Below are positions 23,881 through 35,785 of a stretch of 64,000 nt of DNA, in pieces. The DNA comes from Meconema thalassinum (lineage: Eukaryota > Arthropoda > Insecta > Orthoptera > Tettigoniidae): NCBI GenBank assembly GCA_946902985.2, contig OX336388.2, positions 136,225,846 to 136,289,845 of the forward strand. The letters are read 5' to 3'. The position numbers and the translations under genes are program-made. A model generated the notes under the pieces. The model searched no databases and was not told where the DNA came from. It saw nothing but the letters and a program-made list of their open reading frames with translations. The number at the start of each line of letters is the position of its first letter. Positions within the stretch are counted from its first letter, which is position 1.

Positions 23881-25377
23881 TTTTTTAATTAAATAGTTCC
23901 GGACTTTATGGAAAACTGGAATGCATATCATCTTACTGGTACGGGAAAAAGGAGAAGAATGAGCCATATCAGAAGAATATCCGATCAGCGGAAGCCGAGA
24001 TATGAGCAGTTTAGTGATAGAGGACTTGCTCCGCTGTGACGTCAGAGGATAGCTTTGTACAGTATAAATTGAGGGCCCAGCAGGACTCAATATGCAGTAC
24101 TTCGCAGCGCTTGGTCGCTACCACTTTGCCGTGTGAAATCTTCGCCAGTACATGGTTACTGAGAAAACGTTACTTCATACTTTGAAACATCGGACCAAGT
24201 GATGGTCACAAGTGTTAGTTATTTTTGCGGACAGTGGAACATTGAATATTTTTCTAAAATACTATTTCAAGTGATAGGCATTATCATGCAGTCGACACTT
24301 GGTAAAATTCAACTGCAACAGGACATATGGTAGACTTAGTGTACAAAGCCACGTGTAATTAATTGGAGTATTTTACTTCCAAATCAGAGGCAAGCTTTGT
24401 CTTGGTAACAGAAAGAACAACCACGACATCATATCAGTACTTTGCTAAATACCAGTCTTGCTTGGTAAGATCACTTAGCCGACGTTGGGACCAGCTGTGC
24501 CTAGCGCTGTCTGGGGGGAATGCATAATTCCTCCCATAGGGACAACAAGAACATCAGATCTTTTACCACAGCATAATAAGATTGTGAGCGTATTAAAATC
24601 GTACTGAATGTGTCACTGTTGCGTCTATGTTACGTCTGGTATTTCTTACCATGGATCTAAATGGTCAAGTGCCTTTAAAACAAATAGCTTCAGCTATTAG
24701 TACTTTCATCATGGACAGTATTCTTCAAGATTATTTCGAAGCAACGAAGAATCAAGCCGTTATGTCTTGCTAGACTGATTGCGGTTTGACGAAATATTAA
24801 CTGTCTCAATGTAAAATATAGAATTTAACTTTTGAGTCAAAAGGCGGGTAGAAAATGGAGGCCGATACCAGGATTTAGGTACGGGTCCAAATGGGACCGA
24901 AGAATGGAATAGTCTGGTTTTAAGCAGATTTTCATCGCCAACATCTACAAGAATGTAAGCTACATTTGAATTATTCTTATGCTTAGTTATTCGGAATTTT
25001 CCATTTCAACGGATTTATCAACACAAATAATTTTTCTTTTGTAATTTGCTGTCGCAAATTAGGATTCGAGGCATTGGAGGCCTAGTTCTGGACATTTCCT
25101 ATGTTCAGATATTTGGATTCGATGATTTGAATCTACGGACAAGCATCATGAGCATTTCAGTTTGATTTTGTCATTTTTCTAATCACGGTCATCAGCCGTC
25201 GGATCTGTGATATTAATTTTTTTATTTAGGTCGAGGAATGCATGTTTTCCCATTCAGAATTCGAGCTTGAACGTTTATCGAATTGTTTTGTGAAGCTAAT
25301 TCCAGTTTGGAAATAATAATAATGATTTAATTATTATAATAATATTTTTTTCATTTTCTGAGACATATAAAAATATA
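23881..25377. other. No gene recognised
   Basis: AT-rich non-coding sequence with no repeat family or domain recognised. A 70-codon minus-strand frame at 23878-24090 has no supporting feature. Confidence 0.5.
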
Positions 25378-25960
25378 TAAAATATATAAAATATATAAAA
25401 ATGAGATGATGTGTGTCTGTCTGTGTGTTACTCAATAACGCAAGAACCACTGGTCCGATTTAAATGAAATATTGCATGGATGTACCTGATTTACCAGGTT
25501 ACATATAGGATACCTTTGATTTCGACATTTTGCACTATTAAAAATGGCGACCATTTTAGTGATGTCACTACACCCTTTGGTTTCAAAATTTCATATTTCC
25601 ATATCAAATAAAAAGAGAACGCTAGGAAATAGAAAACTTTTGATGGCACATAAGAGCTTTAAAATTTAATTTCCTATCCAAAAGGTCCTATTCACTTTTC
25701 GTGTATCTCCAACGGTTAGCGAGTAAACCCACATATGTGACGTCACTACACCCTTTGGTTTCAAAATTTCATATTTCCATTTCAAATAAAAATAGAACGC
25801 TAAGAAATAGCAAACCTTTGATGGCATACATGAGCTTTAACATTTAATTTCTATCCGAAGGGTCCTTATCACTTTTCGTGTATCTCCGACGGTTAGCGAG
25901 TAAAACCTAAATTTGTGCAATAAAACACGGTCAACACCGAGCGGTGCGGTATATCTCTCT
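25378..25960 (+). repeat. Helitron-like 5' region with ~180-bp tandem repeat
   Basis: Starts with AT-rich TATATAAAAATGAGATG followed by 'tgtgtgtctgtctgtgtgtt', a pattern typical of insect Helitron 5' ends. A ~180-bp unit is then repeated: 'gtcactacaccctttgg' at about 25563 and 25743, and 'acggttagcgagtaaa' at about 25710 and 25890. No protein. The rolling-circle assignment is tentative. Confidence 0.4.
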
Positions 25961-25966
25961 ATATAT

Positions 25967-27405
25967 AACAAGTAGTTCCGAGAAGAACTATAAAGCCTAT
26001 TTTCATATATCCTACGTATGTTAACTCCCACTATCAACATACAAAATTTCAGTTTGATCGCTGTCATAGATTCGTAGATATTGAGAACCGACAAAATATT
26101 TCGGATGGTCGCCATGTTGGATTTTATATATGTAGGTCCTAGAGTTATGTACTGTTACATGAAGATTATTGTGTACGTGTACCATTCAAACTTCAATCGC
26201 ATGATTAGGACACAAGAGGTAACAAGGAGATTTTAAAATTTCGCACAGCTGCCATCTTGTGGTTATGGAAACAATTGAAATAAATTACATGCCAGTGGAT
26301 TAACATTCGTATAAGGATTTACTGTACCAAGTTTCACTGCACTCGGATGGTTAAATTGCGAGAAACTTCCAGGTGAATATTTATAATTCGCATCGCCGCC
26401 ATGTTGGATTTGTGATCACCAGGTTATTTAAAGTCCTATTGGTGAACTTAAGTTCATAGCCCCTATGAACATGAAAAAATTCAGTTTGATTGCTGTAATA
26501 GATTCGTAGATATTCAGAGCCGTCTAAATATTTCGGATGGTTGCCATGTTGGATTGTTAAATATATAGGCCATAGAGTCATGTACCATTAAAGGAAAATT
26601 ATTACGTAGGTTCATTCTTCGAACTTTCACTTCGATCGCATGATTACGACATAAGAAATAAAAACTTAATTTTAAAATTCGCACAGCCGCCATCTTGAGG
26701 CTATGTAAACAATAAAATTGAACTAAATTAGATACCAGTGCATTACAATGTGTATAAACATTTTCTGTACCAGATTTCATTGTGTTTGGAACATTAAATC
26801 GCGAAAAAGGTCTATTTAAAATGTTCAAATTCGCTTGGCCGCCATGTTCGTTTTGTAGTTAACCGGTTTTTGAAAGTCTTATAGATGAACTTCCAGCAGT
26901 GCCCTTTATCTCCGTACAAAATTTCAGGGTAATACCTTTAATAGTTTCAAAGATATAGAATGCCGGTGAAATATTTCGCACGTCCGCCATCTTGTGGTTA
27001 TGTAAACAATTGAACGAAGTCAGATGTCGGTCCATTACAATGTGTATAAACATATACTGTACCAAGTTTTATTGCGTTTGGTTGGTTAAATCGCGAGAAA
27101 CGTCTATTTAAAAGTCGCAAATTCGTGCGGCCGCCATGTTGGTTTTAGAGATACCAAGTTTTCAAAAGTCACATAGGTGAACTTATAGTAGTTCCCTTTA
27201 TCACCGTAAAAAATTCCAGGGTGATATCGGGAATAGTTTCGGAGATATTGAATGCTGGTGAAATATTTCGCACAGCCGCCATGTTGGATTGTTGAGACGT
27301 AACAAAATTTGAAGGACACGGTCAGGGTCGCCCGGAGTAGTGCTATGAACTTACCGAGTCCCGTTGAAATTGCTCCAGCCGTTTAGATTTTATTAGGGAC
27401 ACACA

Positions 27406-27449
<44 letters not shown>

Positions 27450-27530
27450 ACACACACGCACACACACACACACACGGACAAAAGGTGATCTCATAAGCCT
27501 ATTTTATTTCAAAATTGAAAATAGGCTAAA
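25967..27530 (+). mobile_element. Non-autonomous element with ~145-bp internal repeats, copy 1 ('cgccatgttgg' repeat)
   Basis: Contains about nine occurrences of 'gccgccat(g/c)ttg' spaced about 145 bp apart, alternating a 'catgttggat' and a 'catcttgtggttatg' version. Starts 'aacaagtagttccg' and has 'agcctattttcat' near its left edge. It ends in a (CA)n tract and a hairpin whose outer arm, AAAATAGGCT, is the inverse of that left motif. A collinear copy lies at 46961-48490. Subterminal inverted repeats, tandem core and 3' hairpin resemble Helentron-derived INE/DINE elements; that class is inference. No coding sequence. Confidence 0.55.
27408..27476 (+). repeat. (CA)n microsatellite
   Basis: About 33 CA units with a few interruptions, near the right end of the preceding element. 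The second copy of that element has a shorter CA tract at the same place (about 48388). Confidence 0.9.
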
Positions 27531-27609
27531 AATTAAAGTTTGTCTGTTTTTTTTTTCTGAAATTCTACGGAAATTTGAGTTGTTTACGTGTTTCAAACTG
27601 TTGTATGAT

Positions 27610-29370
27610 GGATGTGCGGGAAAATAATTTTTGTCTCTCTGTTTGTTTGTTTGTTTGTTCGTTTGTTTGTTTGTCTGTCTGTCTGTCTGTGGACAACTTT
27701 GTTCCCTAATAACTCGAGAACGGCTGGGTGTATCAACGTAAAATTTGGTACAGTTATTCATCAGAGGCACGACACTAATTATTGATGTAACTCTTCGCCC
27801 TATCTCTAATAAAAGGAGGCCTACCCCCTTAAAATACATGCTGAAATAGGCGTAGAAGGACGAGACAAAGCTAATTTTCAGCCCCTCCAATGTGAGAGAC
27901 AAAACTCGGGGGCCCTCCCCGAAAACCACATTTTAAGGCCCTAAAACCAACCGTTTTTTTAGATATTCCCAGAAAACTAATTTCATTTCATAAACTAATG
28001 AACGAATAAAAGCCGGTAACCATGGCAACAGATTCTCAGAGGTCATCTATTGCTGTAAGACGCAATGCTATTCCATTAATTACATTAGTGTGAACGTTCG
28101 CAAAGGCTAGAAGGTTATCACGGAACCAAATTAAGCCGTAAAATTCATCAATACGTATAATGCGCTTAAGGGGGTCAAGGGGTCTATAATTTTTTTCACG
28201 CGATTTACACCTGCGGGTGTGGTACGGCAGGTCTATTATATTCATATATTCTATTATATTCTATTATTATTATTAGTAATATATTATGGCGTACAATGAC
28301 GAGACAAAGCCCCTCGGTGCCAGAAACAAAACTCGGGGGCCCTAAAGGGTCCTCGAAAACTACATTATAAAGCTCTAAATCCAACAGTTTCTGTAATATT
28401 CCCAGAAATCTAATTTAATTTAATTTAACAAACTAATGAAGGAATGCAAATCGGTAACCATGGCAACATTATCTTAAGGGGTGGCATCCAACTTTCCATC
28501 TATTTCTGTAAGAAGCAATGCCACTCCATTTATTACATTTCTGTTAAAGTTTGCAAATGGCTATAAGGTTATCACTGAACCAACGTAGACTATATAATTC
28601 AGCAATGCAATTAAGGGCGTCAAGGGGTAACCTAAAATTTGTTCATGCAATTTTCACGTTCGACATATAGTACAGAATGTCTATTATATATCCAAATAGC
28701 AACATTATTTTCAAAAATTCCTGAATTGAATCAGCATTTTTTTGCGGCTTTTAGGAATTTGGGCCATTTGAGGGTAAAGAACCAGAATTTTCAGGCACCA
28801 CAAGCCTTTATAATTTATGAAAGGGGTCTTCCTGTGTATGGGGACCTAACACAACGTAGAAGGTCAGTTTTTTGTGACGTGTATTGCGTTTCGTCCACAT
28901 GGTTTTCAATTCTATTTCACGTCAGGAAGTACACGTTAGATGAATTCAGTTTGAGAGCACATTTTAAGTGACCTTTTTTTTCGTTGTTGACATACGGGTT
29001 CATCGTAAGGATGATTTTGTTTGATACTGTGTGGTAGATACTGTATACCCATATTTGGATATCTGGATAGTATGTTGTAGACAATAGAATTGTCTGTCTG
29101 TCGATCTGTGTATCTTTATGTACGCCTATAACTCGTGTTCGGATGATTGGTGCATCGTAAAATTAGGTATGGTAACCATGAGAGTCAATACACCAATCAT
29201 TTATAAAACTCTTCACCGTACTTTTCATACAGTAGAAGGGTGGATATAGGGAAAAACTTCTCAAAATACATGCTAAAATAGGCGAAATATAAAAATTATC
29301 CTAGAAGGACGACCAAAGCATATGTTGCGCTTCTCAATGCGAGACACAAAATTCGGGAGTCTATAAAGGT
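27610..29370 (+). repeat. Dispersed repeat family, three partial copies in tandem
   Basis: A (GTTT)n/(GTCT)n stretch at 27640-27690 leads into 'aactcgagaacggctggg'. The block 'gacgagacaaagc...aaaactcgggggccct...ggtaaccatggcaaca' occurs at about 27860-28030 and again at about 28297-28470. A third, more diverged run begins near 29085 (tgtctgtctgtc, 'aaaatacatgctaaaatagg', 'gacacaaaattcggg'). The layout resembles Helitron-type 5' leaders. No protein. Confidence 0.45.
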
Positions 29371-31209
29371 TATGTGGATTATCAGTTTGATATCCGAAAC
29401 AGATGATCTACTTCGGATCATTACTTAACCGAAGGTTAGTGGTTAGACGCATCGCCCACATTTTTGAATAACCGAATAATTTTGGAAGCACTTAATAATT
29501 GCGTTATACAGTCAAATCTTGTGAAGACACGGAAGGTTATCAAAATGGGAAGTAAAATGAATGTATAAATTAGGGTTTGCTAGAATTTATATAAATAGTA
29601 AAATATTCGGATGACGTCATTGATGAAACGTTTGACCATGAGTAGACACGAAATGAAAATACCAGGATTTAATGTGATGGTGAAATTTATAGTAAACTCA
29701 TTGGAGGAGCTTAATAGCTTCCTATTCTTACAGTTGTATAACAAGCAATGGCTTGATTATCATAAAAATGTATAATATGAGGAGAAATGTTGTGTGTGGA
29801 AATAGTTGAATTTTGTCATTCAAATTGTGCAATTAAGTCGCAGGAATGAAATCTTCGTTACATGAAGCATCAACCATTGTGAGGGTTAGATGGCTTTGCT
29901 AAAATATGTTGAAAAAATAATGGATTTAAAAATATATAATTACGAATCACACTTTCGTCGAGTTGAATAACCAATGGTTATTTCATGCAACCATTACAGT
30001 TATGCTTCAAATTGATTTTTCTCGTGTTCTACAGATATTTTCTCAGTACTTGTCAACCCGAGTTTATTGTTGATTAACCTTTAATTTCAATGATACCTTG
30101 CCGCTTGTCGAATACAAATGTGATCATGTGATTTTTGACACATTAATAGAATGGGCCTGTGCTAAAGATTATATTGTCATTTAATGAACAGCCACTGCCA
30201 TTTCAAGGATATTTGTGATCCTATTGAAGTTATAAATATTATTAAATATAAAATTTTGTAAAGATTAATATTTTCATATTCTGCTGAAGAATTATAATTT
30301 TGGTGATAGCATTTATTACTATTTTTGATGAGAATTTTCAGAATGATATTTCCAATATTTGAAAACTTAATGTTTGGATGATTTAGTTAACATTTGTAGT
30401 AATGTTTTGATTAATATTTTTGAACCATGAGTTTATGGTTGAATCATGCACTCATGATTGTTATTTTTGGATCAAGAACAGTGATGATGTCATAAATATT
30501 CTGCTCACCATCGAAGTTCTTCGAATCCATGCTCATATTGTTTAAACATTGTTATTTGATGATGCTCAGATATCCTACAAATCATGATTTTTGTAATTAA
30601 CTCATTGCTATAGTATTTAATGTACCGATTTTGAAAGCCAATGATGAATTTTGGAAAGTGATAGTTTTTCGTTTAAAGAAACGAACTTATAAACAAAGTG
30701 ATTTTGACAAACAAGTGAATCAGTTCAAAATATAAATTTTTCGTTCAACAAGTGAATACTAGTCAAAGTAGGATTCAGGCTGGACGATTTAATTTGCCCT
30801 GAATAACCTACCGTTGTACTGTATATACATTATTTGAACAAAGTCAACAGGGCTGATATTCTGGCTTTTGTTCAAATCCAACTTTGTTCATGTGTTGATA
30901 ATTCTGTTTCGAATATAAGTGTATGATTTTTTCATGCATTCTCAATGCTTTTATGGCATTATTTTAAATTCAGTTTTAAAATATAAATAAAATGAGATTA
31001 TTTAAGGAATTGTGATATTTTCATAGTCTCCCTTCTATCCTATTGTTGCATCGAGCCGAAAATCAGTAAAGCATTTTTTGGATCTTGTTTATTGTTGTAA
31101 TTTTAACCCACATGGTGCCCTGAGATGTTTAGATTCTCGTGCTGACTGATTTTTGGTAAAATGCATATGTGGTCGTTGTTCTTATGTCTAAACGGGCACT
31201 GTACATGCT
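29371..31209. other. No gene recognised; AT-rich
   Basis: Strongly AT-rich and apparently single-copy within the window. No open frame with a domain. Confidence 0.5.
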
Positions 31210-31640
31210 CGTCAATTTCCGAGTATACATTTAATAAATCATGAAAATGTTCTCTCCAGTGCCTACTAATCGAGTTATTGTCTTTAAGAAGAATTGTTCA
31301 ACCTTTTGATCTAATAGGGGTCCTGCCATGAGCGGGTGGTCCATATATAGCCTTGAAAAAGCGTGCGTATTATTTGTGTCTGTTAAAAGCTGCATTCCCC
31401 TTGATTTGGATTTCCACCAACGATTTTTAAGCTGGCGCGTTTTTCTTCGCACCTCCGCCTTGAGATCGTGAAATATTTTCTTTTTTTCCCCCGACAATTT
31501 ACGTCTATCTCTTTTCCAGGAGATGAAGGCAGTTCATATCCTATCTATAAGTAGCTTGATATGGCTATCATTCTCTTCAAACCAATCCTGATTTTTCTTT
31601 TATTTACATCCAACTAGCTATATATTTCGCAGTGTGTATT
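31210..31640 (-). pseudogene. LINE fragment, linker between endonuclease and reverse transcriptase
   Basis: The minus-strand segment at 31231-31570 contains LKAEVRRKTRQLKNRWWKSK, matching the charged linker between the endonuclease and reverse-transcriptase domains of CR1/L2-like LINE ORF2 proteins. Upstream in the same direction, a diverged 'DWFEENDSHIKLLI' block continues the similarity. Only this internal segment is present; both neighbouring domains are absent. It could derive from the same superfamily as 21960-23880. Confidence 0.6.
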
Positions 31641-33027
31641 CATTATGCTCTTAAGTGAGTTGAGAACATGGTTCTCCTCGATTCTGATGTTACTCAAGTT
31701 CAATATTAACTCACTGTAAATAATCGAAAAGTACAGTACTGTGGAGTACAATAACGTAGCGGAGAATGCAACAATAATAAAAAGGGAGGTATATACACAA
31801 TTCCTCGAGAACTCAGTCTCACAATTATTTTCCTGATAGTGTTTATTTTTTATTTAATGTGGTCCGCTATTCTTATGGCAAAGTATCATTACTTATTGTT
31901 TGGTTCTTGTAGAAAATTATCGCATGATAATATATATTCGTAGTTTAATTACCGTATGTTATTGACATGTTATCAACTACATTCATAATTTAACATCCGG
32001 TTACATTACAAGTGAGCATAGTCATATAGCAGGAAAATTACCAATTACAATGTAACCCGAATAACGGAAGGAAATATTATTCATAGAACAATCTGCATTA
32101 TCACGCAAAAGTTACTGCATTTCTGATTTGTAATACAAAATATAGCTGTTAGACGCAGACACTGTCAACAATAAAAAATGCAGTATAAAGACATTATGAT
32201 TAATAAAACATAAACGTCACCATATCAGTAGTAGAACACACCTTAACGGAGAGTATCAAACTTCGATTCTAGTAGATATTACATGCAATATTTTACGCGT
32301 TATACCTTTCGTCATAAGGTAATGACTCAAAATCTCCCTTAACAGAAGCGGTATTAAGAGTATAAAATTAGAATCAAAATGTCACATAGGTTTCTGTGAC
32401 ATAAAGACTGAAGGTTAAATAAAATTATACATCAAATGCAAAAAATCATTCAGACGACCACGTGTATTAGTGGCCAACATTTTCAGCTTTTGCCTTGGAA
32501 GTGTGAGTTTGAATCCCTGATCTGTCAACGTTATGGTGGGGACACATTCAATTAATCACAATGTCTTACATCTCCGGGATTCCAAACATCATTTTGCAGT
32601 AACCCTTGTCACTGGAAGAAATATCGATAGCAATATTGCGAGAAATGAAATTTGAACGCTCGAACTTGACGAATGATACGGCACTCAATTTCCATGTTTC
32701 CAATTGAGCATTTTGGCCTTCGCTAAACTACAGCCATATGTGGAAAACGCTTTCTTTGCGTTTGAGATGGATGGCAGCTATTACTACAAAATCTCTTACA
32801 TGGCACACCGTATTATCAGTAAAGCATACACGAAGACTGTATGAACACCACATTATGATGTTATTGTTACAGAAAAGTTTTCAAGGTCCGATTGTATTGA
32901 AATTTGCCCCAATTAATGCTTCACTAGATCAGTCTCTGGATTTCAAACTGATTATTCGACTTCTCTTGATCATTCTTCATGATCAGAAGCATAGCCTATA
33001 GCAATATATTATTATTTATTGTTTCAG
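31641..33027. other. No gene recognised; intron or upstream region of the zinc-finger gene
   Basis: AT-rich non-coding. A weak tRNA-like B box (GAGTTTGAATCCC) at about 32506 may be a SINE remnant. The last bases form a pyrimidine-rich tract ending in AG at 33026-33027 (tttattgtttcag), a good 3' splice-site candidate directly before the zinc-finger reading frame. Confidence 0.45.
33012..33027 (+). promoter_or_regulatory. Candidate 3' splice site before the zinc-finger exon
   Basis: T-rich tract ending TTGTTTCAG four bases before the first ATG of the zinc-finger frame. No matching donor was identified in the window. Confidence 0.5.
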
Positions 33028-33031
33028 GCTG

Positions 33032-35203
33032 ATGTGCCCAGATACGACGGATGATGCTGAAAAGAACATTTACAGATCGGGTTATGCTGTAAGACAATGT
33101 ACTAGCACAACATCAGAAAGAAATATTCGTCGGACGCAACATACCCTACACAATATGGAAAACGACCTTGCTTGTGATAAAAGTAGTGCCTATTTCTTTG
33201 AACGTGGTAATATGGAAACAGACATACTCGTCCATAGTGGCCCCAAGAAACATGTACTTTTCCATAGCGCCCAAAAGCCTAATTCATTTAATGTATGCGG
33301 TGCTAAATCTAATTCTAAAAGATACTTAAGGTCACACAAAATAATACATAGAGATAAAAAACCATATTCATGTTCTACATGTCATCAGACGTTTTCAAAA
33401 AAGCGAAGTTTGGAAGAACACATACTATCTCATAGTGCGAAAGAACCATATTCATGTAGTAAATGTAAAAAGAAATTTTCAAAAAAGAGTTATTTGACAA
33501 AACACCTGCATATTCATAGCGGCTCAAGGCCATATTCATGTGATACCTGTGAAGCCCGTTTCAAACATCGTGGTCACTTGATAAGACACCGAGTAATCCA
33601 CAGTGGCCTTAAACCTTATTCATGTGATAAATGTGACAGGAAATTTGCGAGAAAGGATAATTTGAAAAATCACATCTCGATTCATAAGCGGCCATATTCT
33701 TGTGGTACATGTAAAAATTCATTTGCAATGGAGAGATATTTAAAAGCCCACATTTTAATTCATCGTAGCTTGAAGAGATACACATGTGGCCCATGCAATG
33801 TAAAATTTGTTCGGCGAAAGAGTTTCGTAGAACACATGATCATTCACAGTGGCCAGAAGCTATATTCAAGTGATACTAATAAACAGAACATTAGAACAAA
33901 GCGATATACATGTGACACCTGTGAAGCTAAATTTGCCCAAAAGAGAAATTTGTTGAACCACAAACTAACGCACAGTAACGAAAAGCCGTATTCTTGTGAT
34001 AAATGCAATGCCAAATTTGCTATAAAAGGATACTTAGTGTCCCACTATATTACCCATAGTGGACTCAAACCATATTCATGTGTTGAATGTGAAAAAAAGT
34101 TTGCCAAAAAGGAATACTTAAAAAATCACATGGTTGTGCATAGTGATAAAAGGCCTTTTTCATGTGGTACATGTGGAAAGAGTTTTGCAAAAAAGAGTTA
34201 TTTGTGCGACCACATGTTACGCCATAGCACATTAAAACCATTTGAATGTACTTGCGGTTCTAATTTTAAAACAAAGACAGATTTGAAACAACACATGGTA
34301 ATTCATAGTGAAGTGAAGCCATACTCATCGAGCAATCGCAAAGCTAAAAAATCTCAAAGGGGAAACTTGATGAATATTACTGGCCAAACGTCTTACTCAT
34401 GTGGTACATGTGGAAGGAACTTTGCAAAAAATAAATATTTGAAAAAGCACATGGTTGTACATAGCGATAAAAAGCCTTTTTCATGTGGTACATGTGGAAA
34501 GAAATTTGCAACAAAGCATTATTTGAGTAACCACATGTTACGCCATAGCACTTTAAAACCATTTAAATGTACTTGCGGTTCAAAATTTAAAACCAAGACT
34601 GATTTGAAACATCACATGGTAATCCATAGTGAAGTGAAGCCACACTCATTGATTATACGCAACGCAAAAAAATCTCAAAGAGGAAACATAATTGATAGCA
34701 GATTGTTGGCGTACTTGTGCAAAATATGCAATGCAACATTTCGTCATAAAGGAACCTTCAAGAAACACATGTTATTCCACAAAAGCCAAAAGCCTTATTC
34801 ATGTGATATATGCGAAGCTGAATTCTCTCTGAAAAGGTGTTTTACGAACCACATGATACTTCATAGTGGCGTTAAAAATCATTCATGCAGCACGTGTGGA
34901 AAGAAATTTGCTCTCAAAGAATATTTACAAAGCCACATGTTAATTCATAGCGGTCAAAAACCGTTTTCATGTCGCATGTGTGAAAAGAAGTTTGCTCTAA
35001 AACATTATTTACAGGCGCACATGAAAACACATTCCGATGTAAAGATGTACCCATGTGGCACATGTGAAAAGAAGTTTGCTATAAAGTATTATTTACAGGC
35101 GCACATGAAAACACATTGCGATGTAAAGCTGTACCCATGTGGCAAATGTGAAAAGAGTTTTGCTACGAAGGTCTATTTAAAAAACCACATGAAAACTCAT
35201 TAA
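33032..35203 (+). CDS. Multi-C2H2 zinc-finger protein, 20 fingers, 723 aa as read
   Basis: Probable nuclear DNA-binding protein. Residues 1-110 hold no recognisable domain and one decayed finger (about 85-105, first Cys lost). Residues 111-723 carry 20 C2H2 fingers with short HSxxKPY/F-type linkers. Two fingers (each FxCTCG...) have only one residue between their cysteines instead of two. A decayed finger lies between fingers 7 and 8 (counted from 111). A 107-residue block of three fingers plus a degenerate tail is tandemly duplicated: the Tyr starting each block is encoded at 34073 and 34394. No KRAB, BTB or ZAD domain is visible. A splice acceptor lies just upstream, so this may be the last exon of a longer gene and the true N-terminus may lie further left. 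The frame is uninterrupted. Target and function are unknown. Confidence 0.85.
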   Translation: MCPDTTDDAEKNIYRSGYAVRQCTSTTSERNIRRTQHTLHNMENDLACDKSSAYFFERGNMETDILVHSGPKKHVLFHSAQKPNSFNVCGAKSNSKRYLRSHKIIHRDKKPYSCSTCHQTFSKKRSLEEHILSHSAKEPYSCSKCKKKFSKKSYLTKHLHIHSGSRPYSCDTCEARFKHRGHLIRHRVIHSGLKPYSCDKCDRKFARKDNLKNHISIHKRPYSCGTCKNSFAMERYLKAHILIHRSLKRYTCGPCNVKFVRRKSFVEHMIIHSGQKLYSSDTNKQNIRTKRYTCDTCEAKFAQKRNLLNHKLTHSNEKPYSCDKCNAKFAIKGYLVSHYITHSGLKPYSCVECEKKFAKKEYLKNHMVVHSDKRPFSCGTCGKSFAKKSYLCDHMLRHSTLKPFECTCGSNFKTKTDLKQHMVIHSEVKPYSSSNRKAKKSQRGNLMNITGQTSYSCGTCGRNFAKNKYLKKHMVVHSDKKPFSCGTCGKKFATKHYLSNHMLRHSTLKPFKCTCGSKFKTKTDLKHHMVIHSEVKPHSLIIRNAKKSQRGNIIDSRLLAYLCKICNATFRHKGTFKKHMLFHKSQKPYSCDICEAEFSLKRCFTNHMILHSGVKNHSCSTCGKKFALKEYLQSHMLIHSGQKPFSCRMCEKKFALKHYLQAHMKTHSDVKMYPCGTCEKKFAIKYYLQAHMKTHCDVKLYPCGKCEKSFATKVYLKNHMKTH

Positions 35204-35460
35204 AAAAACATGAAAACTCGTAGCACCGAAAAACCAAATCGTGTAATATGTGTGGAATTAAATTTGCTTTCAAAACGTATTTAAGAGACCATATGTTAGT
35301 TTATATTGGCTTGAGACTATCCATGTAGTACCCGCGGAGCAAAGTTTGCCTTGAAGGGAGGTTTGAGAAAATACATGTTAATTCTTTGTGACCTTAAGCT
35401 TTACTCATGAAGTAAATGCTGAGAAGAATGTCTTGGAAAGGCATACTTTAGTTCGCATTG
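35204..35460 (+). pseudogene. Decayed zinc fingers beyond the stop of the zinc-finger gene
   Basis: After the stop, in shifted frames, finger-like sequence continues. One nearly complete finger reads CNMCGIKFAFKTYLRDHMLVY (split here as CNMCGIKFAFK then TYLRDHMLVY), with its last His changed to Tyr. The next reads CSTRGAKFALKGGLRKYM, with the second Cys and first His lost. The third has stops. The spacing matches the coding fingers, so the protein once extended at least three fingers further. Confidence 0.75.
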
Positions 35461-35785
35461 GTCTTCGGGATGTGTAGCTAGGTTTACATGCTGAGAATTT
35501 GAGGAGTGATTTGTATCCATTGTTACTCGGTAGAAGCTACATTCTACTAACTATGTTATGGGTCGAGGTGAATTTGCTGGAATGTTTGGTTTGGTGATAA
35601 AAAAATTTATGCTTACTACTCTATGAAGCATAAGGCGTGCTTTTGTTATAATATTTAATGCAGAGTTTGCCTATGTTGAATTCATGTTAGGAATTTGGCG
35701 CAATTTGTAATAGAATATACTTGTCAATACTGGCCATTTTTGTGATTTAATGCGGTAAAGCACCACAAAAAGGGGCATATTGAAG

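Noticed and set aside
27504..27929. 141-codon minus-strand frame with TNKQTNKQTNKQ
   Set aside because: The repeated residues come from a (GTTT)n/(GTCT)n microsatellite inside a dispersed repeat.
32738..33001. 87-codon plus-strand frame just upstream of the zinc-finger exon
   Set aside because: It ends before the splice-acceptor-like tract, has no domain and is in AT-rich sequence. It could not be supported as a first exon.
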